From contig JAQMWT010000386.1 of NCBI GenBank assembly GCA_029834535.1, positions 62,001-126,000 on the forward strand: a stretch of DNA of 64,000 nt. The letters run 5' to 3'. The notes under the pieces are model-generated. The model did no database searches and was not told the origin of the DNA. It worked only from the letters and a program-made list of their open reading frames with translations. This DNA is from Chrysophaeum taylorii. Its lineage: Eukaryota; Sar; Pelagophyceae; Pelagomonadales; Pelagomonadaceae. The stretch's first letter is position 1. Each line of letters starts with the position of its first letter. Below, piece after piece: positions 41,691 through 51,300 of the stretch. The position numbers were made by a program, and so were the translations under genes.

Positions 41691-42705
41691 CAAGTGCAGG
41701 CCCGTAAGTTCACCTAGTCCCAATCTCTAACCCCAGTAAGTTCACCTGTTCCCGTTAAGTTCACCTAGTCCCAATCTCTAGCCGCAGTAAATTCGGCGTA
41801 AACCCACTCGTGCTCACATCCACTCGCCCCACTCTCCTTTGAACTCGTCGCTCTCGCCCCCGCCAATCTAAGCTGCTGCTTTGATCCGCACACGTCGCTA
41901 ACCTTTGAGTTTACTCTGAAAACCCCAGTAAGTTCACTTGGTCCCAGTAAGTTCGCCTGGTCACTAAGTTCACCTAGTCCCAATCTCAAACCCCAGTAAG
42001 TTCACCTAGTCCCAGTTATAGTTCACCTGGTCCCAGTAAGTTCACCAACAGTGCGCGTGTAGACGCCGGGAGGGGGCTTATCGGTCGATATTGCGCAGCA
42101 CGCGCGGGGTAGGGTGGAGTCGTCGACCCAGAAGAGGACATCCTCGCGGTTGCCGACTCGACGGGGAGCCACGTAGAGCTGGAGGTGGCAGAAGAAGGGC
42201 CTTGGGCAAGAGGACGTCGACCTTGCGGGGCGTCTGCCCCTGGCTCTTGTTGATCGTTTGGCGTCGGCGGGGCTTAAGGGATACTGGTTGAAGGAGCCTC
42301 GGTGACACGACACAACACGATCGACGATGTATCGGGTGCCGTTGCAGCGCGACGGGTCGAGGTTGCGAAGACACCTTAAGCTCGCGCTCAAAGTAGTCAG
42401 CATGCCGTTGGTTGTCAGGGAGTTCCCGAAAATTCGAAGACTTTAAAGAGCGAGGCGTCGTCTTCCGACCCAACCTAGTCTCCCGAAAAAGAACTCCGAC
42501 GCCTCGTCTCCGGGAAAAAAAGGCCGTGGTCATTCATTCATTCATTCATGCGCGCGTTGTCAGCATCGACGACATCGTTTCAAATGGCGCGCTGGCTAAA
42601 AGAGCCGCCGCGGGTCGTGGAAATAAATAGTCTGCGAGGTCGCCCGCCGTAGACGGCTTTTCGGAGGATAGGTCGCGTCCCTACCTGATCCTTAGCCTGA
42701 TTCGG
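41691..42705 (-). mobile_element. Helitron 3' fragment C (helicase C-terminus)
   Basis: Best-preserved helicase tail of the four: on the minus strand CLRNLDPSRCNGTRYIVDRV, INKSQGQTPRKVDVLLPK, then after a shift LYVAPRRVGNREDVLFW. NKSQGQT and the LYVA.SRV block are the last conserved motifs of Helitron SF1 helicases. It ends in CCTGCACTTG at 41691 after the 19-bp repeat array. The upper end CCTACCTGATCCTTAGCCTG matches fragment A. The AMT gene starts 140 bases beyond. Confidence 0.78.
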
Positions 42706-42845
42706 GGGTCCGCTCTTCGTTTCCATATATCCTTCACAGTAGTAGTGTACACAAGGCGTCGTTCTTCTTTTTGGAGTCCGGTAGAGGAGTGACCGACCCG
42801 ACCACCTAGAGAGGAGGAGGAGGAGGCTATACGAAAAAATAAATT

Positions 42846-44306
42846 ATGAGCGAAGAAGATGATTACTACTTTGAGAAGGACCACGAGGCCCGGATCGCCG
42901 CGCTGGAGGAATTGGTGAGGGAGAAGGTCGACGAAAAAGACGCCGACGCCGTGTGGCTCGTGACGACGGGGACTGTTCTGGTGTTCCTGATGCAGGCTGG
43001 GTTTGCGTGTCTGGAAGTTGGAAGCGTTCAGGTGAAGAACACGAAGAACATTCTTCTGAAAAATATCTTCGACGCGTCGGCCGCTGCGATATTGTGGTGG
43101 AGCGTGGGTCACGCCTTCGCGTACGGCACGGACGCCTTCGAGGAGACGGGAAAAAACGGATTTATCGGCGGGTCGGGCTTTTTTCTCGAAGATGCGAAAC
43201 TACACGGCCAGGCAAAATTTCTGTTCGAATGGGCCTTCGCCGGAACCGCAGCGACTATCGTTTCGGGAGCAGTTGCGGAGCGATTCTCGTTGATGGCGTA
43301 TTTTCTCCTGAGTTGCTTTATTTCCGGTTTTGTATTCCCCGTCGTAACGCATCTCGTCTGGTCGACCGACGGAAAATTTTCCATTCGAAGGAACTCGAGA
43401 CTCGTTGGTGGGTGCGGGGTCGTGGACTTCGCGGGATCGGGGGTCGTCCACGCGACGGGGGGGGTCGCAGCCTTGGTGGCGTGCGTCTTCGCGGGGCCTA
43501 GATTGGGCAGATTTCGAGGCCGTCATCTCCAGCAGCAGTCCGTGATTTTTCAGTCCCTGGGGACCTTGATTTTGTGGGTGGGCTGGTACGGCTTCAACGC
43601 CGTCTCGACGCTTGAGGTTGCGAGGGGCGGCCTGGCCGCGCACGCGGCGACGACGACGACGCTCGCGGCCGCCGCGTCTTGCCTGACGACGACGAGCTTA
43701 GGGTATTGGTTTGGCGACCGCGTCGTCGACCCGCGGTACGCGAACAACGGCATCCTCGCCGGCCTCGTCTCGATCACCGCTGGTTGTGCGACGGTGAGTC
43801 TTTTCGGATCTTTGGCTATTGGGGTTACGGCATCGCCGATTTATTTGTTCGCTTCTTATATGCTCGAAAAAATCCACGTCGACGACGTCGTCGACGCGTT
43901 TCCCGTCCACGGAGTCTGTGGGCTCTGGGGCGTTATCGCTGCTTCCCTCCTCTCGACGGATTTCTACTACGCTCAAACCTTTGTTCTTCAGACTCGTCGC
44001 CCGCGATGTCGCGGGCTGTTATACGGCGGTTCCTTCGGCTCCCTCCGAGCTGCCCTCTTATTCCTTCTCGCCCACCTCGCCTTCGTCGTATCCGCGACCT
44101 CTCTCTTCCTCTTCGCTCTCAGCACGATCATTCTCCTCCGAGTCCCCGAAAACATCGAAGATTTCGGCAACGACGACTCCAAGCACGGCGGCCACGTTGA
44201 CTTCTTCCCCGCCGCCGCCGCCGCCGCCGCGAGACCGAGGCGACAACCGCCGTTCCCCGAGATTATGGAAACCAAACGAGATGAAGACGCCGCCGCCGCC
44301 TCATAA
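42846..44306 (+). CDS. Ammonium transporter, AMT1 type
   Basis: A 486-residue single-exon integral membrane protein of the AMT/MEP/Rh family, with about 11 transmembrane segments, that should move ammonium into the cell. Residues 1-35 are an acidic, charged extension before the first membrane segment (VWLVTTGTVLVFLMQAGFAC). Family motifs: NILLKNIFD, DFAGSGVVHATGG with pore His202, GPRLGRF, FPVHGVCGLWG with pore His355. The cytosolic tail keeps GNDDSKHGG, the equivalent of the plant GMDxTRHGG regulatory motif; the phosphorylatable Thr is Ser445 here. A Pro/Ala/Arg-rich tail follows. It is likely regulated by phosphorylation at that site, by analogy with plant AMT1. Helitron fragment C ends just upstream and a hAT derivative follows. 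Confidence 0.94.
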   Translation: MSEEDDYYFEKDHEARIAALEELVREKVDEKDADAVWLVTTGTVLVFLMQAGFACLEVGSVQVKNTKNILLKNIFDASAAAILWWSVGHAFAYGTDAFEETGKNGFIGGSGFFLEDAKLHGQAKFLFEWAFAGTAATIVSGAVAERFSLMAYFLLSCFISGFVFPVVTHLVWSTDGKFSIRRNSRLVGGCGVVDFAGSGVVHATGGVAALVACVFAGPRLGRFRGRHLQQQSVIFQSLGTLILWVGWYGFNAVSTLEVARGGLAAHAATTTTLAAAASCLTTTSLGYWFGDRVVDPRYANNGILAGLVSITAGCATVSLFGSLAIGVTASPIYLFASYMLEKIHVDDVVDAFPVHGVCGLWGVIAASLLSTDFYYAQTFVLQTRRPRCRGLLYGGSFGSLRAALLFLLAHLAFVVSATSLFLFALSTIILLRVPENIEDFGNDDSKHGGHVDFFPAAAAAAARPRRQPPFPEIMETKRDEDAAAAS

Positions 44307-44399
44307 TTTTTGTTTTTCTTCTTTTGGTTGGTTTTTCAGTAGTAGTACTTTTTTCTCAGAGCCGGCTCGAGCCCAAGGTTGGCCGCGCGTGCAAGAGTG

Positions 44400-45080
44400 C
44401 GGAAGTCGTGAAGTCGTCGACGAAGCACTGCTTTCTCGGCGGATACGATCAAGGCGGCGACTGATGCGATTATGACTTGCCTCGGCTTGGGGTCGCGGCA
44501 GGTTGGTCTCCTGGACTCGCTGCACATCTTCGCCTGGCCGGTAGACCCGTTCGCGACGACGCCGACGTATGATGACGAGCTTCTTAACGTGACAGACTGG
44601 GAAGAAAGACCACGGCAATCGAGCGGTTCTACCCAGACTCTACTGATCGCCGCGAGGGTGACCGAGCTCGAGCAGATCGTTCTCCGCCGGGGCCAGAGGG
44701 GCGCGCTCGTCGAGAACGCGAGCAGTCCCTCATCAAACCGCCCGCCGACGTGCGATTCGAGAACGCGTCCACCGAGCGCGAGATCTTCAAGCAGGCGCGC
44801 ACACGCCGGCATCAAGCAATTCCCAAAGACTGATCTGATCACCCCCGTCGGCATCCGCATCGACGAGATGACTGGCCAGTCTGCCGACGTCGAGCGAGTC
44901 TCGAGTCTGAAAGACCCACAAGCTCATATCCACACCAAGACGCGCAGCCGGCTCTACACCCTCACATCGCCTTCTCTTTGCGTACGTCAACCTCCGTCGA
45001 CGAGCTCGGCGACGACTTTTCCTCATGCAGCAGCAGACGCTGAGCAACTGCCACGACGAGGACGAGCCCCCTCTCGACCA
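44400..45080 (+). mobile_element. Internally deleted hAT derivative, copy 2
   Basis: Shares with 30885-31930 the segments LDSLHIFAWPVDPF, LLNVTDWEE, ENASSPSSNRPPT, IRIDEM.(V/G)QSADVERVSSLKDP and HTKTRSRL, in the same order and with the same missing core. It starts about 90 bases after the AMT stop and lacks the N-terminal finger. No terminal repeats were identified. Confidence 0.55.
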
Positions 45081-45303
45081 GCCGGGCGCTCCGACGACGA
45101 AGACCCAGCCGCAGTGCTCGACGACGACGACGACGACGACGAGAGCATTTATTTATTTTATTTATTTTTTCCGAGATTTATTTATTTAATAAGTTGTTGG
45201 GTGGTCTAATTTTGTATAGTCGGCGTTGTTTTTTTTTTCAAAGCGGCGGCTTCTATATAATATCAATATAAAACGACGAAAAAAAAGGAACGATATTGTG
45301 CCA
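45081..45303. other. AT-rich spacer with (GAC)n and TTTATTTATT runs
   Basis: Poly-Asp-coding GAC repeats (45119-45144) and TTTA repeats, then AT-rich DNA up to the MULE target duplication. No gene. Confidence 0.5.
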
Positions 45304-45328
45304 ATATAATAAGGGAAAAGTCAAGTTT
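45304..45328 (+). repeat. Left target duplication and terminus of MULE copy 2
   Basis: ATATAATAA directly before GGGAAAAGTCAAGTTT. Confidence 0.92.
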
Positions 45329-45491
45329 CCAACCACCATGTATGTTTGGTCACCGTAAATCCCCAACAAGTTTGGTCACTTAAGTTTAGTCAATCCGTAT
45401 CTTGGCTGACTAAACTTATGCTTGAGGAAAGCAAGGATAGGGCTCGCTGACAAAACAAGGCCCGCTGTGATCAAGCATTTGGAGGTTCTGC

Positions 45492-46134
45492 ATGTCGCGT
45501 CGTGACTCCGGAGCGTCCTTCGACTTCGACACGGATGACGAGGAGGTCGATATCGACGAGGGCTTCGCTCAGGTCGAGCAGGACCGTGCTGGTATCACGC
45601 TGACGTCGGGCGACGACGACACCAAGAACGGCAAGCGTGGCCTGACGAAGGTTAACGACTGTGACAGATCGCCGCGTACGCTGTCGCAGCTCAGAATGTT
45701 CAAGCACCACGTTTCGCTGCTTTCACGCTACCCGACGAAATCCGAATTTAGTATGTGCGTTCGGGAAGAGGCCGAGTTGCAGCAGAAGATGGTCGACACG
45801 GGGGGGAAGCAACAGCGTGCATAACATGATCAATACCGCGACGGCGTTGTCGTTCAAGTGTAAAGTAGAGGGCTGCGGCTTCTTTAAGCGCGCTGCTCGT
45901 CGTGATGGGCTTATAGACTTCGTCGTCACGCATGATGAACCTCACACAGGAGTTTTTACACCGACGAAAACCCAGCCCAAGTCGAGCTACCGCGCAGAGC
46001 ACTTCTTAGAGGCCGTGACGACCATCATCAAGAAGGGCTCTATGGAGAGCAAGTCAGGAGGCACTACTCGGAAAGGCGTCTGGTAGATGTCCACAACAAC
46101 GTCATCAAGGAAAGGCTCAATGAGATGACGAACC
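45492..46134 (+). pseudogene. MULE N-terminal coding region, two frame breaks
   Basis: ATG 45492 opens an acidic N-terminus (FDFDTDDEEVDIDEGF), then SQLRMFKHHVSLLSRYP and DTGGK. A 5-base loss relative to copy 1 (near 45810) shifts the frame to TALSFKCKVEGCGFFKRAARRDG, a Cys-based finger typical of the MULE N-terminus. Another shift near 46060 leads to VHNNVIKERLNEM and a possible donor GTGAGC at 46135. These breaks probably disable full-length protein unless they are sequencing errors. Confidence 0.6.
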
Positions 46135-46562
46135 GTGAGCATACACTCTCATCCGTCGAGAACATCTAGCTCAAGTCCATCCTAGCGCTCTTGGGAAACG
46201 AGGAGAGGAGCGCGGTATCAGCGGTGTCTTGCGCAGGTCTTGTTTGTGGCTGTTGTCCTGCGAGGAGGTGCATGTGTGTGATCAAACTTGTAATGTTCTG
46301 ACCAAACTTTGTGACAAAACTTGTGACTGTATGACCAAACGTGTGACTTTATGACCAAACTTTTGACTTGGTGACCAAACTTGTGACTTAATGATCGAAC
46401 TTATGTTCGTGTGATCAAACTTTGTGATTAAACTTGTAGCTTTCTGATCAAACTCTTTTGGTTTCGTGACCACACTTGAAAATCGTAGCTTAGTGTGTTA
46501 GTATACTTCGCCACATCTACATTCACGTGTGTGCATCAAAGTCACACTTGTCATTCTCTTAG
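46135..46562 (+). other. Possible intron holding a subterminal-type repeat array
   Basis: Candidate donor GTGAGC at 46135 and acceptor CATTCTCTTAG at 46562. Between 46270 and 46480 lie about a dozen (G)ACCAAACTT / GATCAAACTT copies, like those at the element ends. The acceptor joins the downstream frame in phase 0; the donor phase does not match, so the left border is uncertain. Confidence 0.4.
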
Positions 46563-49038
46563 GCGGAGTTGCACGCTTGCCAGCGCGCGTTGCGAGCCCA
46601 CGGTCATGCGGTTAAGTTGTATGGCGCGAAACAAGGAGATCTCCTGAAGGTATTCATGAAGAGGCTCAAGTCTGAGCACAAGTCGGAACAAGAGTTCAGG
46701 CATGGCTCCGACAGGAGCCGGTACAAGAGCTTAGACCTCAACGACTACAAGATCCCTGAAACGCTGCAGTCACCTGCCTTGGCTGATAGGAAGTTCTTCT
46801 TAGGTTATGTCGTCGTGTCGAAACCCGCCATACGCATGATGAATGCGGGCCTCCTGCGCCGGCAGGCGTTTATTGACGGCGCTCACTGCCTCGACAACCA
46901 GGTGATGATTTCTGTGACCGGCCGTGATGCCAACAACCACCTCGTGATGATATCCACTTCGCGGTGGAACATGACCGAGTCTGCGGAATCGATCGGCAAG
47001 GTCATTAAACTGACCGTCGAGAACATCCCGCACAGAAACTGTCAGGGATTCGTCATAGTACAGGACTTTCAAAAGGGAGGCCTCATAGCGCACGTCACCG
47101 TGAGTGACCTCGCTAGCACCATTTGATTCCTCGTCTAATTCCGATTCCTGCGCAGCATACGCCCGAGGCCGACGCCTTCTCGTGCAGTAAGTCTTTGATG
47201 AACTGTTTACTTTTCGTGAATACGTCCTATTCACAGTGAACCACGGCAGCGAGAACATCGCAAAGATCGCGGAATCCGGGGACGCCGCTATCTTTCGTCG
47301 CTTTGTTGAGGCGCCTACGAAGGCGGCCAGCGACGCTTTTCATGCCGAACTTTCTCCCAAGGCCCAGCGTTGGGTGAGTCATAATCTCCTCGTGGCATTG
47401 AGTTTTCTGGCACTACAGGTTGCCAGTCGGCGCGAATATGCGCGAAAGCATCTGAACGATCAGGAAGCAGACACCGTCACAGTGTTAGACGGGCCCAGGG
47501 CACTCTTTGGCACGAGTACGAACAACCCGGCGGAGGCTTTCAACAAGAAGCACATCAACGCGAGGTTATGCAACGGACCCAAGTCCCTCCAGACCTTGTT
47601 CGCTGAGCAGGCAACGACCTACGCGGATACGAGCGCAGCGGCCATCCGGTGCGCAAAAACCGGCGAGAGGCTCACGTGAGTCTTCCTCGTGTTCGGATGC
47701 AAATTGTTGCGTCATTAGTTTCGTCTTGTCTTCGATCAAAATAGCGTGTTTTCGGCCAATAATCTCAAGGGTCTCAACCATCTCAAATACGTACGGGCCT
47801 ACGGGCCTTTGTCTTTTCAGATCAAACTCCCGTTGTTATGTTCACACTTGTCGGGTTGTTCTATGTGATATCTAAGCGTGAACCGTAGGCCCAACTACAA
47901 TAATGATGCCCAAGTCAAGGTTGCAAAAAGCAAGACCCGGATAACAAGAGTTCAGCCTTACGGCGGCGGCGCTGGGGCCAATAAGGGGACGTTCTTGGTG
48001 TATGTCAAAGGTGACAACAATCAGCAACTTACGTCCGTCGTTGTTATCGGGCAGAAGGGATACGTGAATTTTGAAGATTCGGAGCAACTCGACGTACTTT
48101 CCTGTAGCTGTGGCAACTACGCGCTCTCTCGCTTGCCGTGCGTTTGCATGATTGGAGCTCAGATAGCTCGCGGTGAGCATGCTGAGGATCTCTATCCACT
48201 TTGGACCACGACGCAGCGTTGGGAAAATCAATATCGGGTCGGGGGGGTGTTTCCGATTCTCAACGCAACGGAAATTGAATCGGCGCAAGGAGAAATTGAA
48301 GCCGAATGCAAAGAAGCTGGTGAGGAGTTTGAGCCTTGGCTGCCATCCGCGATCGGGCCCCGACGGATAGGCAGGCCAAAGAACGACCAACGCCAAGAAT
48401 CCTCGCTGCGGAAGAATACGGGGTCGGGGTCAAAGAAGGACCGGAAGCGAGCACGAAAAGAAATGGCCAAGACGTTCGCCGGGTTGGACCCAGAAGGAAC
48501 TGCAGCCCGGGTCGCCAGTAAAAAGCGGAGGAAAGGAGGCCGCAAAGCAACCGATCCTCCCGAGCCTACCGAGCCTCCCGCGTCTACCGAGCCTCCCGCG
48601 TCGACCGAGCCCCCAAACAAGCAGCAGAAAGAGTCGTCTACAAGCTCGTTTCCTCCCTGGTGGCCAACAGACAAAGAAACGTGGGACCGTGCGCGCGCCG
48701 AGCTCACCACCACCCTCAATATGCTTACGGCGCGCGGAAGGAGTGTCAAATCAGTCCGGGTGATGGCTTCGGATGTGCCATATCCCGCTGCGCAGCCTAA
48801 ACACTACGTTCCTGGAACAGTCACCTACGCCAGAAACAAGTTTGCCGTCACGTACGACAACGGGGACGATACGGAGCGGTATGATGCGAACGACGAAGAC
48901 AAGGGAATCCTTGCTGAGCTGAGTATGGGGTACTTCTTACCTTTCGAGAACGATTCGGTGCGATATTTGAAGCCGAGTTCAATGATGTGTGTTTTTATGG
49001 GAGTGTCCAAGAATGTTTGTAGCAGCGAGCTCGTGTGA
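46563..49038 (+). CDS. MULE transposase core with SWIM-type finger (spliced)
   Basis: Exons 46563-47099, 47156-47186, 47237-47675 and 47877-49038 join without a stop: introns of 56, 50 and 201 nt with GTGAGT, GTAAGT and GTGAGT donors and CGCAG, TCACAG and CTAAG acceptors, all phase-consistent; the total is 723 codons with the stop. The first exon has FIDGAHCLDNQVMISVTGRD and NNHLVMIS, the first catalytic Asp block of MULE transposases; the third has NNPAEAFNKKHINARL; the fourth has CSCGNYALSRLPCVCM, a SWIM-like finger with Cys where the last His is usual, then basic and Pro-rich linkers and a Tudor-like stretch (VTYARNKFAVTYDNGDD). It would cut and rejoin the element ends. The start exon is probably upstream of 46563. 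Confidence 0.8.
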
Positions 49039-49745
49039 CCCCACCGTCCTATCGGGCATGTACACCCAACGCACTCGACACGGAAACAACAGGCTTCGTG
49101 CAGGAATCCAATCAATCAGGACGGCCTACGCGTGCTCCACCGGCCGGAAAGCCTCGCTCCAAGAAAAGGACCCAGTGCGCCATCTTCTCCGCTCGTTCAA
49201 CAAGGCTCACAGGTGACTTGTTTATTTCCAAGCTCCCGCGTCGACTTCAAATCCATGGTTCATTAACGCCCGGGGGGCACTTCGACATAGCCGTGTGGTT
49301 GCCTCGACAAGACCGCCAACGACAACCTCCACAACACTATCAAGAGGCACCCTCCTTAGAACCTCTGATGCGCGCTCTCGACCCTGAATCGATTCGCAAA
49401 GACGCTCTCCCTCTCGGATTTTGGGATCCAGAATGGGGTGATCCGTGTCACGCTGACCATTTACCTTTGTCTTTTGGCGTCTGCCTCTTGCCGAAGAATG
49501 GCGGACGACCATGGCAACAGCACCATGGTGAGTCGCGGTATGGGATGCTCCTACGATGGAAGGTGCGAGAATGGGCCCAGCTTAACCGCGTCAAGCCGTG
49601 GGAAACTGCTGGCGAGGCCGCGCGTCGCAGCCCTCAATATGCGAAGCTCCTTGCGTATCGCCGCGCTGCCTTAGGATCTCCTTCTAAGGCGGTCATGGGG
49701 GGGTGTCCATGCCGCGCGTGTAACGCCACGGTAGATTCTGCGTAG
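49035..49745 (+). CDS. Second conserved frame of the MULE family, unrecognised
   Basis: Open from a GTG overlapping the transposase stop to TAG at 49745, with GKPRSKKRT near the start (like the basic GRPKKKR tail of MULE proteins), DPESIRKDALPLGFWDPEW in the middle, WKVREWAQLNRVKPW, and a Cys-rich end CPCRACNATVDSA. The block also occurs, broken, in copy 1. It could be a spliced C-terminal extension of the transposase or a separate accessory protein. Minus-strand frames are also open, so the coding strand is not settled. Confidence 0.4.
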   Translation: MTPPSYRACTPNALDTETTGFVQESNQSGRPTRAPPAGKPRSKKRTQCAIFSARSTRLTGDLFISKLPRRLQIHGSLTPGGHFDIAVWLPRQDRQRQPPQHYQEAPSLEPLMRALDPESIRKDALPLGFWDPEWGDPCHADHLPLSFGVCLLPKNGGRPWQQHHGESRYGMLLRWKVREWAQLNRVKPWETAGEAARRSPQYAKLLAYRRAALGSPSKAVMGGCPCRACNATVDSA

Positions 49746-49819
49746 CTGCAGCACCTAGCTTTCGTTTTAAAAGCATTTTCGCACCAAAAGCGCTCACGCG
49801 CCCCCTTGAAAAAAAGCCT

Positions 49820-50092
49820 TCGCTTAAGTTTGATTTTAAAAGCCGAAGTTTGGTCAATACTGTGGAAGTTTGAGGAGTAGTGATCAAACTTGTTGACCAA
49901 ATTTACAAGGAAATTAATCAAACTTGAAGGGTTGATTGATCAAACTTAATGCAACTTCGGAGTGACCAAACTTAACTGACCTAACTTCTATGGAAAGTGA
50001 CCACACATGTGAGTTTTTCCTTAATCATACATCAAAATCGAGCAAACATGAAAGAAATTCACCAAACTTTTTGACCAAACTTGACCGATCCC
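49820..50092. repeat. Subterminal repeat array of MULE copy 2
   Basis: Repeated TGATCAAACTT and GACCAAACTT in both orientations up to the right terminus, nearly the same as 6890-7168. Confidence 0.8.
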
Positions 50093-50101
50093 ATATAATA
50101 A
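50077..50101 (-). repeat. Right terminus and target duplication of MULE copy 2
   Basis: AAACTTGACCGATCCC then ATATAATAA. Confidence 0.92.
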
Positions 50102-50460
50102 TAGAGCGCCGTTCAATAATGACGAGCTCGTAGTCTGTCTGTCTGAACGCGGATTGGTTCATGTCGCTAGTCACCAGCAAATGAATGAGAGGCCAGAATC
50201 AATAGCTCGTCAGCATAAATTTTGCGGCGTCGTGCTGCTCAAGACATTTTGACGAGCAAGCAACATCGACCGACCACTGTCCGAACGATGTCTCGGGGGA
50301 GGGACCTTCAGCAGCGAAAGCGCCGTACCAGCGCGAAGAGATTGAAACAAGCGTGCTGAGGAGCAGCGGGTAGCCGAAACAAGAGGCGACGCTCCAGAGG
50401 CTCGAATGGCCCTTCTTCCGGCCGCGAGGAGGAAACGAGCCAAGTCGGTCGTCAGGGACA
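50102..50460. other. No recognisable gene
   Basis: Short frames only; no motif, repeat or promoter-like sequence that I can support. Confidence 0.35.
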
Positions 50461-51300
50461 ACGGTGGAGTGCGTGACGACGTACACAATGAGGTGTTGTC
50501 AGAAGCAGAGCCGGTCAGGCCAACTCCCGGAAGTACCGACCTCCGCACCAATTTTAAGGCGAGGACTCGGCGGCGCCTGCGAGAGTACCCAAGAGCTTTT
50601 TGTGCCGACAGCAACCGATCGCGAAGGCGTCAGCGAGCTCCTGTGGACAATTATTATGTCCCGTTCGGCCGACGGCGGTCGCTGCTTTTTTTTTGCGCGC
50701 CGAGGAACTGTCCTCCGTCCTAGGCGAAGCCGACGCGACGATCTGGGCGCGACTCGGTAGTCGACCTCTTGCTGGCCCCGTCGCACTCCAAGGGATTGAC
50801 GTTCGCGGCTAGGGAAAAACGGCCCCTTTCGGATTGTACGCCGCGCGGATTTCGCCGAGACGTGATGCGCGGTCTTATCGACGAGGGGAAAAAAAAAACG
50901 GCAGAACGCAAGAGTTATCACTGTCGCGCAAATAAATGCGTCGGGATCATCGTAGATGGCGAGAGATGAACGTGGCTGCAAAAGGATTCGAGGACAACCC
51001 TGACGACGGCTCCGCACGTTGCAAGGAGGCCGTCGGATCTTCGTGGACCCCGTCGACGGCACTCAGCCCCGCCAATACTTGGTCGGCGGCACCGACTCGA
51101 CGGACAGTCTAGTTGGCACATTTTTTTTCTCGACATGGCTTTCGGACGGACGGAGGGAGGGAGGGAATTCAGTGTTCGGACATTTGACGCTGATGGGACC
51201 TTCGAAGACGACGTATATATCAGTCGCTGCTGAGAGTCGGGAAGACCTGGTATTTGAGCACGAAGGGCATAGTGGGTTTAGGAGGAAAGCAGCTTAGATT
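50461..51300 (+). pseudogene. Unrecognised protein-coding region, frameshifted
   Basis: Plus-strand segments in three frames: ESTQELFVPTATDREGVSEL and SADGGRCFFFARRGT (about 50560-50715), ELSSVLGEADATIWARLGSR (about 50703-50765), GFRRDVMRGLIDEGKKK (about 50850-50900) and SVFGHLTLMGPSKTTYISVA (about 51168-51230). The mix of hydrophobic and charged residues fits a globular protein with indels. No family recognised. Confidence 0.35.

Larger units (their letters stand above)
45313..50092 (+). mobile_element. MULE element copy 2, nearly complete (4780 bp)
   Basis: Starts GGGAAAAGTCAAGTTT and ends AAACTTGACCGATCCC, as in copy 1, flanked by perfect 9-bp duplications ATATAATAA (45304-45312 and 50093-50101). 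It contains a MULE transposase gene with SWIM-type finger, subterminal repeat arrays and a second conserved block near the right end. The intact core, matching introns and perfect duplications suggest recent movement, though the N-terminal coding part has two frame breaks. Confidence 0.92.
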
